The notes beneath the pieces were generated by a model, which did not search any database, was not told where the DNA came from, and saw only the letters and a list, made by a program, of their open reading frames with translations. Shown here piece by piece: positions 6,458-13,663 of a DNA stretch of 18,740 bases. Origin of the DNA: Acidobacteriota bacterium (GTDB lineage: Bacteria; Acidobacteriota; UBA6911; RPQK01; JADFOI01); NCBI GenBank assembly GCA_022545645.1, contig JACZQQ010000022.1:1-18740 (forward strand). The letters are read 5' to 3'. Both the position numbers and the translations under genes were made by a program. Within the stretch, counting starts at the first letter, position 1. Every line of letters starts with the position of its first letter.

Positions 6458-7696
6458 ATGAAAGATCGCACCGCAAAAGATCAGCCTGATTCATCAAAAC
6501 CCAGCCGTCGCCGATTTCTGAAATCGGGTGCGGTACTGGCCGGAGTTCTGGGTGCCTGTGCCGATTCAGGAAACGTGAGTGATTCCGGTCCCCGTACCTT
6601 GGGGGACATTCCGAGTCCCTATGGGCAGCGATCAACCTATGAGAAGTCGGTGCGCTATACCCATCTATCCGATACTCCGGAAGCGGGCCCCAGTCGCACG
6701 CCCCTTCAGGATTCCTACGGCATTCTCACCCCATCCTCTCTTCATTTCGAGCGACACCATTCGGGGGTTCCCACGATCGATCCGTCCCAACATCACCTGC
6801 TGATTCACGGCATGGTGGATCGCCCCCTGGTCTTTACCATGGAAGAGATTCTTCGGTTGCCGTCGGTATCGCGGATCCATTTCATCGAATGCTCAGGCAA
6901 CAGCGGGCGTGAATGGACCACGCCGGAACCGACCGTACAGCGCACCCACGGAATGCTCGGTTGCAGTGAGTGGACGGGAGTCTCGTTATCATTGCTGCTT
7001 TCCGAGGTGGGTGTCCAAAGCGAAGCCAAGTGGATCATCGCCGAGGGGGCCGACGGCTGCAAGCTGCATCGAAGCATCCCCATGGAAAAGGCCATGGACA
7101 ATATCGTCATCGCCTACGCTCAAAACGGTGAGGCCATTCGTCCGGAGCAGGGATACCCTTTGCGTCTGGTCGTGCCCGGATGGGAAGGAAACACCCACGT
7201 CAAATGGCTGCGCCGCATCAAGGCCGTGGATCAACCTTATATGGGGCGGGAGGAAACCTCCAAGTACACGGATCTGATGCCCGATGGCAAGGCCAGGCAA
7301 TTTACCTTCGTGATGGAGGCCAAATCGGTGATCACCTTTCCTTCGGGAAGAGACAAACTCCCTGGCCCGGGATTCTATGAAATCACGGGACTGGCCTGGT
7401 CGGGTCGCGGCTTGATCAAATCGGTTGAGATTTCGATCGACGGAGGTCAGTCCTGGCAGGAAGCCCAGTTCCAGGAGCCACGCCACCCCGTCGCCTTGAC
7501 CCGTTTCAGGCTTCCCTGGCGATGGGAAGGCCAGGAAGTAACCCTCCGGTCGCGATGCATCGACGAAACGGGCTACGTTCAGCCCAGCCGCGAAGCGCTG
7601 ATCGAGGCTCGTGGCCTGAACACGAGATATCACTACAACGGCATCACGGCCTGGAGAGTCTCCTCCGACGGGAGCGTTCAGAATGCCTATGCCTAG
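6458..7696 (+). CDS. soxC: SoxC-like sulfite/sulfane dehydrogenase molybdenum subunit
   Basis: This 412-residue oxidoreductase belongs to the sulfite-oxidase molybdopterin family. A twin-arginine signal SRRRFLK (16-22) precedes a hydrophobic stretch ending in LGAC (Cys34), so it may be a Tat-exported lipoprotein. HFERHHSGVP (96-105) is typical of SoxC, and HFIECSGNSG (141-150) supplies the molybdenum-ligand Cys145. The C-terminal part (SVEISIDGGQSWQEA, then WRWEGQEVTLRSRCIDETG) is the Mo-co dimerisation domain. The ATG at 6458 with GGAGAG 5-10 nt upstream is preferred over 6419, which would overlap the TPR gene. Its stop overlaps the cytochrome gene. It would oxidise a sulfur substrate in the periplasm and pass electrons to that cytochrome. 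A SorA-type sulfite dehydrogenase is the alternative, because no soxXYZAB genes are visible. Confidence 0.88.
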   Translation: MKDRTAKDQPDSSKPSRRRFLKSGAVLAGVLGACADSGNVSDSGPRTLGDIPSPYGQRSTYEKSVRYTHLSDTPEAGPSRTPLQDSYGILTPSSLHFERHHSGVPTIDPSQHHLLIHGMVDRPLVFTMEEILRLPSVSRIHFIECSGNSGREWTTPEPTVQRTHGMLGCSEWTGVSLSLLLSEVGVQSEAKWIIAEGADGCKLHRSIPMEKAMDNIVIAYAQNGEAIRPEQGYPLRLVVPGWEGNTHVKWLRRIKAVDQPYMGREETSKYTDLMPDGKARQFTFVMEAKSVITFPSGRDKLPGPGFYEITGLAWSGRGLIKSVEISIDGGQSWQEAQFQEPRHPVALTRFRLPWRWEGQEVTLRSRCIDETGYVQPSREALIEARGLNTRYHYNGITAWRVSSDGSVQNAYA

Positions 7697-8249
7697 AATT
7701 TCAGCAGGGTGGATGCTAGCCGCGATTTTGGCCGCGACTCCACTGATGGGGCAGTCACCCAACTATGGAGTGGGTCGATCACCCACTCCTGAGGAGATCA
7801 AGAGCTGGGACATCAGTATTGGTCCGGATGGGAGGGAACTCCCGCCTGGAGAGGGTAGGGCAGTGGAAGGAAAGGAAGTCTATACCCGTCGCTGTGCCGA
7901 CTGCCACGGCTCAGAAGGTCAGGGTGGTGATCAGGGGGAGGCCCTGGTAGGTGGAGAGGGGACTCTGGACACTCCCAAACCTGTGAAGACAGTGGGCAGC
8001 TACTGGCCCTATGCCACGACGCTTTGGGACTACATCAATCGCGCCATGCCCTTTGACAGTCCCGGATCTCTGACCCACAAACAGGTCTATGCTCTTGTCG
8101 CCTACCTTCTCTATCTCAACGGCATCATCGAGGAGGAGGAAGTAATCAATGCCCAGACGCTGCCCCAGGTCCGGATGCCCAATCGAGAAGGCTTTGTTCC
8201 CGATCCGCGGCCCGATGTGGGAAGGACGGATCAGAGCCAGAAGAATTAA
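7683..8249 (+). CDS. soxD: SoxD-like cytochrome c, electron acceptor of SoxC
   Basis: This 188-residue periplasmic cytochrome has a signal peptide (hydrophobic 8-22, cleavage near LMGQ). An N-terminal segment follows (YGVGRSPTPEEIKSWDISI) that typically accompanies SoxC partners. The single haem motif is CADCH (71-75), and the distal ligand is probably Met122 in NRAMPFDSPGSL. The start overlaps the end of soxC, with ATGs at 7683 and 7689 and the soxC TAG at 7694-7696, which implies translational coupling. It is the last gene of the operon, only 6 bp from the convergent KAP gene and with no visible terminator. Known SoxD proteins can carry two haems. This one has only one CxxCH. Confidence 0.85.
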   Translation: MPMPRISAGWMLAAILAATPLMGQSPNYGVGRSPTPEEIKSWDISIGPDGRELPPGEGRAVEGKEVYTRRCADCHGSEGQGGDQGEALVGGEGTLDTPKPVKTVGSYWPYATTLWDYINRAMPFDSPGSLTHKQVYALVAYLLYLNGIIEEEEVINAQTLPQVRMPNREGFVPDPRPDVGRTDQSQKN

Positions 8250-8255
8250 TTCCGA

Positions 8256-10565
8256 TCAGCGGCCCACGATCTTGCGAATCGTCATCTCATCCAAGGCGGG
8301 TCTTCGAACCGGATCGTTTCCCTGAACCACAGCCAAGACGGCACCGTCAGTAAACAACTCTTTGATATCGGCAGGAATCCCGTCGGATGCCAATTCACTT
8401 CCGATCCGTTCCACCATCTCTGGGTGATCGGTCAAATAGTCGGCCAGAAGAGGCCACCTCAGCTCCATGAGGGTCCACAACGCCAAGGGCCCTGTTTCCA
8501 TATCGCCGCCCCCCAAAAGAGCGATCGCCTTTCGAAACGCATAAGCGTTGACAAATCTCTTCATGGCACGAGGATTGGGATCCAGCAAATCGACGAAAGG
8601 CTGCAAAAGGTGCTCGCTCTTCTTGCGGGCAGCAGGCTGCATGATTCGCTTGGCGGCAACATCCAGCAAGGCCTGCTGAACCAGAACGTCGCCTCCATGG
8701 TCGTGAATTTTAAACAGGATCTTCTCTTCGTCGCTCTCCCTACCCATGATCTTCTCGGCTTCCTTTTCCGCACGGCGAAGCTCAGTCTCTACTTCTTTCG
8801 GACTCTTGGAGGCCTTCATTTCTGTGAGCCGATCCCAGTATCGCCTCTGGGTGGCAACGGGCATCCTGGGCACCGGAACTGAGATTTGGAACATCTTCTC
8901 AAGGAACAGATGGGAAAGAGGGTGTCCCGCCTGGCCGATCGATCCGTTGAAGTCCCCATAGGAGTGTTCATAACTGGCTCGCAGCCATTTCCGGTCTGCG
9001 GCAACCACGAAAACGACTTTGGACTCATGAAAGAGGGTCTGAATTCCCTCTAAGAGTTCGACCACATAGCTCCCTTCGCAGCGGTCAAGATCGTCGATAA
9101 AAACAGCGCAGGGCTGACAGGCCCCTTGGACCATTTTCTTGAAATGCCGAACAATCATGGGCACGGGATCACGGTGATGCTCCATAAAGATCTCGGCCGA
9201 GCGCCTGGATCCCATGAGCCAAAAGCGACTGAACAGGACACCCACGCCCCAGAGCGTCATCAATCCGGCCAGGGTCCTGAGTATGGTCTCAACATTTCCC
9301 TCCAGGTCCGCTTCGGTCATGAACCAGATGCCCCAGAGAATCAGGGCCCCCGTTAGAATCTGAAAAGCCCGACCGGCCTGGAAGCGCCACCAGCGGTCCC
9401 GGATCACCAGCCGCAGGGCACGAAAGAAGCTGATCTTTCTGAGTGCGCGGAACCTTTGCCGATAGATGGCGTTGAGCAGAGCCCACCAGGGAGGACCCAT
9501 TCCCTGATGGCGCCAGGCGTTGAAGTCAACCACCATCCACTTTTGCCCCAGCCCACCGGAAACAAGCTCCTGGCGCAGGAAGTTGAGCAGCGAGGTTTTT
9601 CCCGACCCCCAGGGGCCGTGGATCAATACTCCGAAGGCCTCTCCAGGCATCTCTTCCGTCTTGCGAGAGGTGGTCCATTGGTTCTTCTTGGGCCTGGCCC
9701 AGACCTCATGGATTCGCTCCGCTAGAATCTGGGCAAAGGGTCTGCCTCCCAATTCATCGATCTCCGTCGGATCATCCGAATGGGTGGGAACCAAGTCGGT
9801 GGGCGTGCCGTGCAACGTCTCCACCGCTACCGGCTCTGCTGCCTTTGCCGTTTCGAGGGTCTCGGCAACGGGCTCTTCTTCCAGGCTCGGTTCCGGCTCC
9901 AGGTTATCGGCAGCGGACGGCTCCGGTGTCTCAGCCCCTTCAAAGGTTTCGGCAGCGGACGGCTCCTGACCCCATGCCGACTTATCCTCAATGTCCACCG
10001 CCGGCGGCGTGCTCGTCTCCGGGGCTGGCTCGAACTGGGCATCCCCATCCAGGATGGCTGAACTCAACTGCTGCGGGGTCAGATTTGCCGCATCCGCCAG
10101 GAGGGTCCCCGTCAAGTCGGCTCCGCTGAGATTCGCTTCCATCAGGTTGGTTCCTTTAACCACCGCCTCCCTGATCTTGGCCTGAGTCAGATCGGCCTGA
10201 TTCAGGTCGGCCTCACTGAGGTCCGCTTCATCGAGCTTGGCCTGGCTCAAATTCACTCCCTTGAGGTTCGCTCCCATGAGCTTCGCTCCTGTGAGGTTGG
10301 CCTCCGTGAGATTGGCTTCGCTGAGATCTGCCTCGCAGAAGTTCACTCCCATAAGGTTCCCCTGGCTCAGGTCTGCTCCCTTTAGATTGGCGCCCATGAG
10401 ATTCGCTTCGCTCAGGTCCGCCCCCGTCAGATTGGCTTCGCTGAGATCCATCTCCATGAGCTCCGCCTTGTAGAGGTTGGGACTCTCATCAGGATGTTTC
10501 TTCCTCCATTTATTCCAGGCCTTCTTGCCTTTCTGTAGGATCTTCAGATGTTCCGGTTTGGCCAT
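8256..10565 (-). CDS. Pentapeptide-repeat / KAP-family P-loop NTPase membrane protein
   Basis: This protein has 769 residues from the ATG at 10565, with GAAAGG upstream. Residues 1-30 (HLKILQKGKKAWNKWRKKHP) form the cap that often precedes pentapeptide repeats. Residues about 31-170 are more than 25 A(D/N)LxX repeats forming a right-handed beta helix. Residues about 178-270 are a Pro/Glu/Ala-rich linker. From 275 the KAP NTPase has Walker A GPWGSGKT (317-324), two predicted membrane helices (402-418 and 430-447) between the Walker motifs, Walker B VFIDDLD (488-494) and a following VVAAD. KAP proteins are membrane-associated STAND-like ATPases, some of them in phage exclusion (PifA). The substrate here is unknown. 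An earlier in-frame start at 10616 exists but lacks a ribosome site. Confidence 0.85.
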   Translation of the reverse strand: MAKPEHLKILQKGKKAWNKWRKKHPDESPNLYKAELMEMDLSEANLTGADLSEANLMGANLKGADLSQGNLMGVNFCEADLSEANLTEANLTGAKLMGANLKGVNLSQAKLDEADLSEADLNQADLTQAKIREAVVKGTNLMEANLSGADLTGTLLADAANLTPQQLSSAILDGDAQFEPAPETSTPPAVDIEDKSAWGQEPSAAETFEGAETPEPSAADNLEPEPSLEEEPVAETLETAKAAEPVAVETLHGTPTDLVPTHSDDPTEIDELGGRPFAQILAERIHEVWARPKKNQWTTSRKTEEMPGEAFGVLIHGPWGSGKTSLLNFLRQELVSGGLGQKWMVVDFNAWRHQGMGPPWWALLNAIYRQRFRALRKISFFRALRLVIRDRWWRFQAGRAFQILTGALILWGIWFMTEADLEGNVETILRTLAGLMTLWGVGVLFSRFWLMGSRRSAEIFMEHHRDPVPMIVRHFKKMVQGACQPCAVFIDDLDRCEGSYVVELLEGIQTLFHESKVVFVVAADRKWLRASYEHSYGDFNGSIGQAGHPLSHLFLEKMFQISVPVPRMPVATQRRYWDRLTEMKASKSPKEVETELRRAEKEAEKIMGRESDEEKILFKIHDHGGDVLVQQALLDVAAKRIMQPAARKKSEHLLQPFVDLLDPNPRAMKRFVNAYAFRKAIALLGGGDMETGPLALWTLMELRWPLLADYLTDHPEMVERIGSELASDGIPADIKELFTDGAVLAVVQGNDPVRRPALDEMTIRKIVGR
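10056..10478 (-). repeat. Pentapeptide-repeat coding tract
   Basis: About 28 consecutive 15-bp units encode the A(D/N)L-S/T-x pattern (for example LSEANLTGADLSEAN). It is degenerate at DNA level but visible as a periodic GAGATTGG/GAGGTCGG texture on the plus strand. It folds as the N-terminal module of the KAP protein. Confidence 0.8.
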
Positions 10566-10694
10566 TGTGTTGAACCTTTCAAACTCACGACTGGGACAGC
10601 CCATCCTGCCAGCCAATGGAGAGCAACTCGCTCAGTGCTAAGTGCCCCGTTTCAGTGTCCTATATATCAGGAAAGCCTTTCAAGCCAGGGCCCC

Positions 10695-10723
10695 TTGCTG
10701 GCCTTCGCCTTCCCCGCTATAAT
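10695..10723 (+). promoter_or_regulatory. Promoter of the dinB-like gene
   Basis: A perfect TATAAT (10718-10723) lies 17 bp after TTGCTG (10695-10700), a weak -35. Transcription would start near 10730, giving a 5' leader of about 60 nt that contains the hairpin at 10742-10763. Confidence 0.55.
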
Positions 10724-10735
10724 CCTGAAATTGGG

Positions 10736-10763
10736 AAAAAAAAGAGTCCCCGAATGGACTCTT
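10736..10763 (-). terminator. Rho-independent terminator on the minus strand, also a dinB leader hairpin
   Basis: AAGAGTCC (10742-10749) and GGACTCTT (10756-10763) form an 8-bp perfect stem with a 6-nt loop. Read on the minus strand, the stem runs into eight T residues (10743-10736), a textbook intrinsic terminator. No minus-strand gene ends here. It would stop antisense transcription leaving the dinB region before it enters the KAP gene. In the plus direction it is a leader hairpin without a U tract. Confidence 0.6.
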
Positions 10764-10788
10764 CTATCAACCCGCTGGAGGAGGACAA

Positions 10789-11337
10789 GTGACTTACTAC
10801 GGAGCAAAAGAGCTGAGCGAGAGTTTCCGGACGGTCCGGAAGAACACCATCCTCACGGCCGAGGATATCCCGGAGGATCAGTACAACTTTCAGGCGACTC
10901 CCGACACGGACAACGTGGCCCAGCGGCTGGCTCACATCGCGGTTGCCTTCAACATCCAGCACCAGATCCATGCCGTTGAGGCCCGGACCACTCTGGAGGG
11001 CTTTGACTTTCCCTCACTCAGTCAGCGTCTCAGAGCGGAAGCAGAGCAGCCCAGAAGCAAGGAAGAGATCATCGAACTGCTGCGCAGCAATGGAGAAAAG
11101 TGGGCCCAATGGCTGGAAGGACTCTCTGAGGAATTCCTGGCAGAACGTGTGGGCATGCCACACGGTGGCCCTCCTCCTGACAAGAGCCGGTTCGAAATGA
11201 TCCTTTCCGTGAAAGAGCACGAAATGCATCATCGGGGCCAGCTGATGCTGATCCAGCGAATGCTGAAAATCGTGCCTCACCTCACGCGTAATATGGAGGC
11301 CCGTCTGGCCCAGATGCAGGATGCAGCGAAAGCTTAG
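10789..11337 (+). CDS. DinB-family protein (four-helix metal-binding)
   Basis: This 182-residue soluble protein has the DinB/YfiT helical-bundle pattern. The metal-ligand histidines are placed as expected: H49 in RLAHI, then H144 and H148 in KEHEMHHRGQL near the C-terminus. DinB proteins are putative metal-dependent thiol transferases or hydrolases and are often expanded in soil bacteria. The substrate cannot be read from sequence. The start is GTG at 10789, with GGAGGAGG 4-11 nt upstream, a strong ribosome site. It has its own promoter and stands alone. Its stop is 4 nt before repeat copy C. Confidence 0.88.
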   Translation: MTYYGAKELSESFRTVRKNTILTAEDIPEDQYNFQATPDTDNVAQRLAHIAVAFNIQHQIHAVEARTTLEGFDFPSLSQRLRAEAEQPRSKEEIIELLRSNGEKWAQWLEGLSEEFLAERVGMPHGGPPPDKSRFEMILSVKEHEMHHRGQLMLIQRMLKIVPHLTRNMEARLAQMQDAAKA

Positions 11338-11341
11338 TACT

Positions 11342-11369
11342 TAGCCCGGAATATACATCATCCGGTCTA
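11342..11369. repeat. Short palindromic repeat, copy C (28 bp)
   Basis: TAGCCCGGA (11342-11350) pairs with TCCGGTCTA (11361-11369) with one mismatch, around ATATACATCA. It sits between the convergent dinB-like and TAXI genes, where it could act as a bidirectional transcript end. The TAXI stop codon TAG (11369-11367) is the tip of the repeat. Confidence 0.55.
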
Positions 11370-12317
11370 CTCCAGTAGACCCACCTCTTTGAAGTACCGT
11401 TCCGCCCCTTTATGGAAGGGAACCACGGGTCCGAGGACTGCCATTTCCGGGTTGAAGGCCTGCATCGAGGGATGGATTGCCTGAACCTCATCCACGTGCT
11501 CCAGGATGGCCTTGGTGATCTGATAGACCAACTCTTCGGAGATTTCCTCACGCACTAGGATGACGCTGGAGGTGGCCAGGGTAGGAACATCTTCACTCAA
11601 GCCGTAAACGTCCCTGGCAATGGTTTCGGATAGGTAATAGGAATATTTTTCAATAACCTTTTTCCTGTGCTCCTCGCTCACGGGCAGCATTCGAAACTTG
11701 TTGGTGACGGCAAACTCCAGGAGAGAGGGAGCGGGTGGGGCCATATAGAGAACCGAAGCATCCACACGACGGTCACCCAGGGACTGAAGTGAATCCCTAA
11801 AGGGCAAATAGATAGGGGTGAAGTCCTCGAAGGATATCCCCATCTCCTGATACACCTCTCTCTGTCTGGGAATCGCTCCATGCCCCGGAGGGCCCAACAC
11901 CACTCTTTGTCCCTTGATGTCCTCAACCGACCGCAGGTCGGAGTTCTCGAGCACAACCATCTGAAGATAACCCAGCTGGAAGGTGGCTATGAGAGTACGG
12001 ATGTTGGGGAAAGACTGCTTGTAGGGCAGGTCTCCCTGGTAACCGTTTAAAGCGGTGGCGGCAATCGAGAGACCGATATCGGCTTGGTCGGTGCCCAGAA
12101 GCCGTACGTTCTGAACGCCTCCCTCCGTAGACTCGACATTGACTCGGATACCGGGGACGTATTTGTTGATGACATTCCCTACCACTCCGCCAATGGGATG
12201 CCAACTACCCCCGCTTGGCCCGGCGGCAATGCTCAATAAGGTCTCCCTTTCCCCACAGGTAATCAGGAAAACCAGGGCAAAGGCGGCAACGATGATCTGT
12301 GTAAATGCTCTTTTCAT
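11367..12317 (-). CDS. TAXI-family TRAP transporter substrate-binding lipoprotein
   Basis: This 316-residue periplasmic binding protein has a lipoprotein signal with lipobox LITC (Cys21). The TAXI pattern follows: IAAGPSGGSWHPIGG near the N-terminus, then ADIGLSIAATALNGYQG, an LIATF...MVVL strand, and GQRVVLGPPGHG for the second lobe. TAXI proteins normally feed a fused DctQM/TRAP permease. None is present beside it, so it is an orphan or pairs with a distant permease. ATG at 12317 is preceded by an in-frame GTG at 12320. No clear Shine-Dalgarno is visible. Repeat copy B begins only 9 bp upstream of the ATG, so the native leader appears to have been displaced. The stop codon is formed by repeat copy C. 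Confidence 0.88.
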   Translation of the reverse strand: MKRAFTQIIVAAFALVFLITCGERETLLSIAAGPSGGSWHPIGGVVGNVINKYVPGIRVNVESTEGGVQNVRLLGTDQADIGLSIAATALNGYQGDLPYKQSFPNIRTLIATFQLGYLQMVVLENSDLRSVEDIKGQRVVLGPPGHGAIPRQREVYQEMGISFEDFTPIYLPFRDSLQSLGDRRVDASVLYMAPPAPSLLEFAVTNKFRMLPVSEEHRKKVIEKYSYYLSETIARDVYGLSEDVPTLATSSVILVREEISEELVYQITKAILEHVDEVQAIHPSMQAFNPEMAVLGPVVPFHKGAERYFKEVGLLE

Positions 12318-12326
12318 CACTTGTCT

Positions 12327-12529
12327 AGCCCGGATTATGCATAGGTTCTCGTCACGAAGCGGCGGAAGCGCCGGCCTGAGTGCGTTGCGCCACGGGTGAC
12401 CGAGGCCCCCGCAAGCGTACTGTAGGGTACGCTGAGGAGGCCGACGGAGTGGGCACCCGCTTTGCGGGTCGCACAGTCAGGCCGAGTGATTTCGGCGATG
12501 CAGTAGAGAATTTATGCATATTCCGGGCT
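12327..12529. repeat. Palindrome-ended repeat, copy B (203 bp, MITE-like)
   Basis: The left end is AGCCCGGATTATGCATAGG. The right end, read on the minus strand, is AGCCCGGAATATGCATAAA. The termini therefore form an imperfect inverted repeat of about 16 bp. Inside are hairpins AGCGTAC/GTACGCT and ACCCGC/GCGGGT. It is homologous to copy A at both ends and differs in the middle. There is no transposase, so it is either a non-autonomous element mobilised in trans or a structured RNA/terminator repeat. It lies directly against the TAXI gene start. Confidence 0.75.
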
Positions 12530-12640
12530 GAACCCTCTCGACTCACGGAACCACTCATTATAGAGCGAGTCGCAAGGGATTCCCAATCTTTGTTTTTATG
12601 GAGGGGACAGGGCCAGCGCTGAGCGGTACTCCTGATTTTG

Positions 12641-12682
12641 GTGACCTGCGTCACTGTAAAGCAGCCCGGATATTACTAAAAT
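12641..12682 (+). promoter_or_regulatory. CRP/FNR-type operator with class II promoter
   Basis: GTGACCTGCGTCAC (12641-12654) fits the GTGA-N6-TCAC core of the CRP/FNR superfamily. TAAAAT (12677-12682) is one base from the -10 consensus. A start near 12689 places the operator centre (12647.5) at about -41.5, the position used by activators at class II promoters. No good -35 hexamer is needed or seen. It would drive the DUF2914/PEGA gene. Which regulator (CRP, DNR, HcpR or other) cannot be told. Confidence 0.5.
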
Positions 12683-12804
12683 CGTCTGAGTGAAGGAGAC
12701 GAGTCAGTCTCTGAAGACAGGGATCGATGCTAAAAGAAAGTGGAATGAATCCTCAATGAGTGGCTCGTTTTCGTTTTAAGAGTTTTTAAAAGGGAGAATG
12801 ACCT

Positions 12805-13449
12805 ATGATGAAAAGAAAAACGCTTCCGTTTGTTTTGGCGCTTGCTTTCTTGAGTCTAACCAGTCTATTTGCCCAGACCTCGAATTACGAGGTGACCAAT
12901 GCCGTCGTGACCACCACAATCGCAAATCGGATGCCGGAGGTACAGACAGCAAACAACACGTTCGCCTCTACCGTTGCGAGGCTCTTCTACTTCACGAAGA
13001 TCGAGCAGGCTACGGCGCCCACTTCCATTCTCCATGAATGGTACTGGCAGGGCGCATTGCTTGCCACCGTTGAACTCGATGTCAACTCCAAAGCCTGGAG
13101 AACGTGGAGTTCAAAGCGAATTATGCCTCACCAAACCGGGAGGTGGACGGTCATCTCGAAAAGGCCTGACGGTAGCACTGCTCAAACCACTTCCTTTTCT
13201 CTTGAACATGATGCCAGGACGGTCGAACTGGAAATTCAAAGCACTCCTGGTGATGCGATCGTCTATGACGGCAGTAACATCCTGGGAAGCACGGGCGAAA
13301 ATGGCCTCAATGTGGTGAGGTTCTGGGAAGTGGGAGACTACACACTGGATATTACCAAGGCCGGCTATGAGTCCGGGTCCGTCAGGATCAGTGTTGACGA
13401 AGAACCCACCCGCGTGCATGAAATGATCACGCTGAAAAGGCAGGAGTAA
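12805..13449 (+). CDS. Exported DUF2914 / PEGA-like protein
   Basis: This 214-residue protein has a signal peptide (MMKRKTLPFVLALAFLSLTS, cleavage near LFAQ). Residues about 30-135 resemble DUF2914: VTNAVVTTTIANRMP, ARLFYFTKIE, HEWYWQGALLATVEL and WRTWSSKRIMPHQTGRWTV. Residues about 143-212 look like a PEGA beta-domain (VELEIQSTPGDAIVYDG, then GDYTLDITKAGY). Both are thought to be extracytoplasmic binding or scaffold modules. No enzyme motif is present. AAGGGAG lies upstream of the ATG at 12805, and a second ATG follows at once. It is likely controlled by the CRP/FNR-type site upstream. The next gene begins 214 bp on and may be linked functionally. Confidence 0.75.
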   Translation: MMKRKTLPFVLALAFLSLTSLFAQTSNYEVTNAVVTTTIANRMPEVQTANNTFASTVARLFYFTKIEQATAPTSILHEWYWQGALLATVELDVNSKAWRTWSSKRIMPHQTGRWTVISKRPDGSTAQTTSFSLEHDARTVELEIQSTPGDAIVYDGSNILGSTGENGLNVVRFWEVGDYTLDITKAGYESGSVRISVDEEPTRVHEMITLKRQE

Positions 13450-13604
13450 CTCACTCTCTGGTCGTCCCGGTGAACGGAAAACGCTGGCCAGGGATTACAA
13501 ATACACCGTCCTAGCCTCGCTCAATACTCCAAACGAGTCGAGCTCCTTCCACACTCGATGTTCGCGATGGAATTCGGGGACCGTCCCTCTAAAATCCAAT
13601 GGAG

Positions 13605-13625
13605 AAGCCGTCTTTTAGACGGCTT
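13605..13625 (+). other. Perfect 8-bp hairpin in the leader of the coiled-coil gene
   Basis: AAGCCGTC and GACGGCTT flank the loop TTTTA. No U tract follows, so it is a weak terminator candidate for the preceding gene or a leader structure 38 nt before the next ATG. The remainder of the 214-bp gap shows nothing recognisable. Confidence 0.45.
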
Positions 13626-13663
13626 GATCCGTCAACGTCGAAGAGTGTAGGAGAACCCGATCG

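Larger units (their letters stand above)
12318..12804. other. 484-bp gene-free region: repeat B, CRP/FNR-type site and leader
   Basis: No credible coding sequence lies here. An 80-residue frame at 12380-12622 falls mostly in repeat B and has no family resemblance. From left to right the region holds repeat B (12327-12529), about 110 bp without a recognised signal, an operator-like palindrome at 12641-12654, an isolated half repeat AGCCCGGAT (12663-12671), a -10-like box and a leader of about 116 nt for the next gene. Confidence 0.7.

Noticed and set aside
6989..7762. Minus-strand frame of 257 aa opposite soxC
   Set aside because: It is a shadow of a gene with clear molybdoenzyme motifs. No family resemblance.
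12380..12622. Plus-strand frame of 80 aa across repeat B
   Set aside because: It mostly follows the repeat sequence, has no ribosome site, and the homologous copy A does not preserve it.
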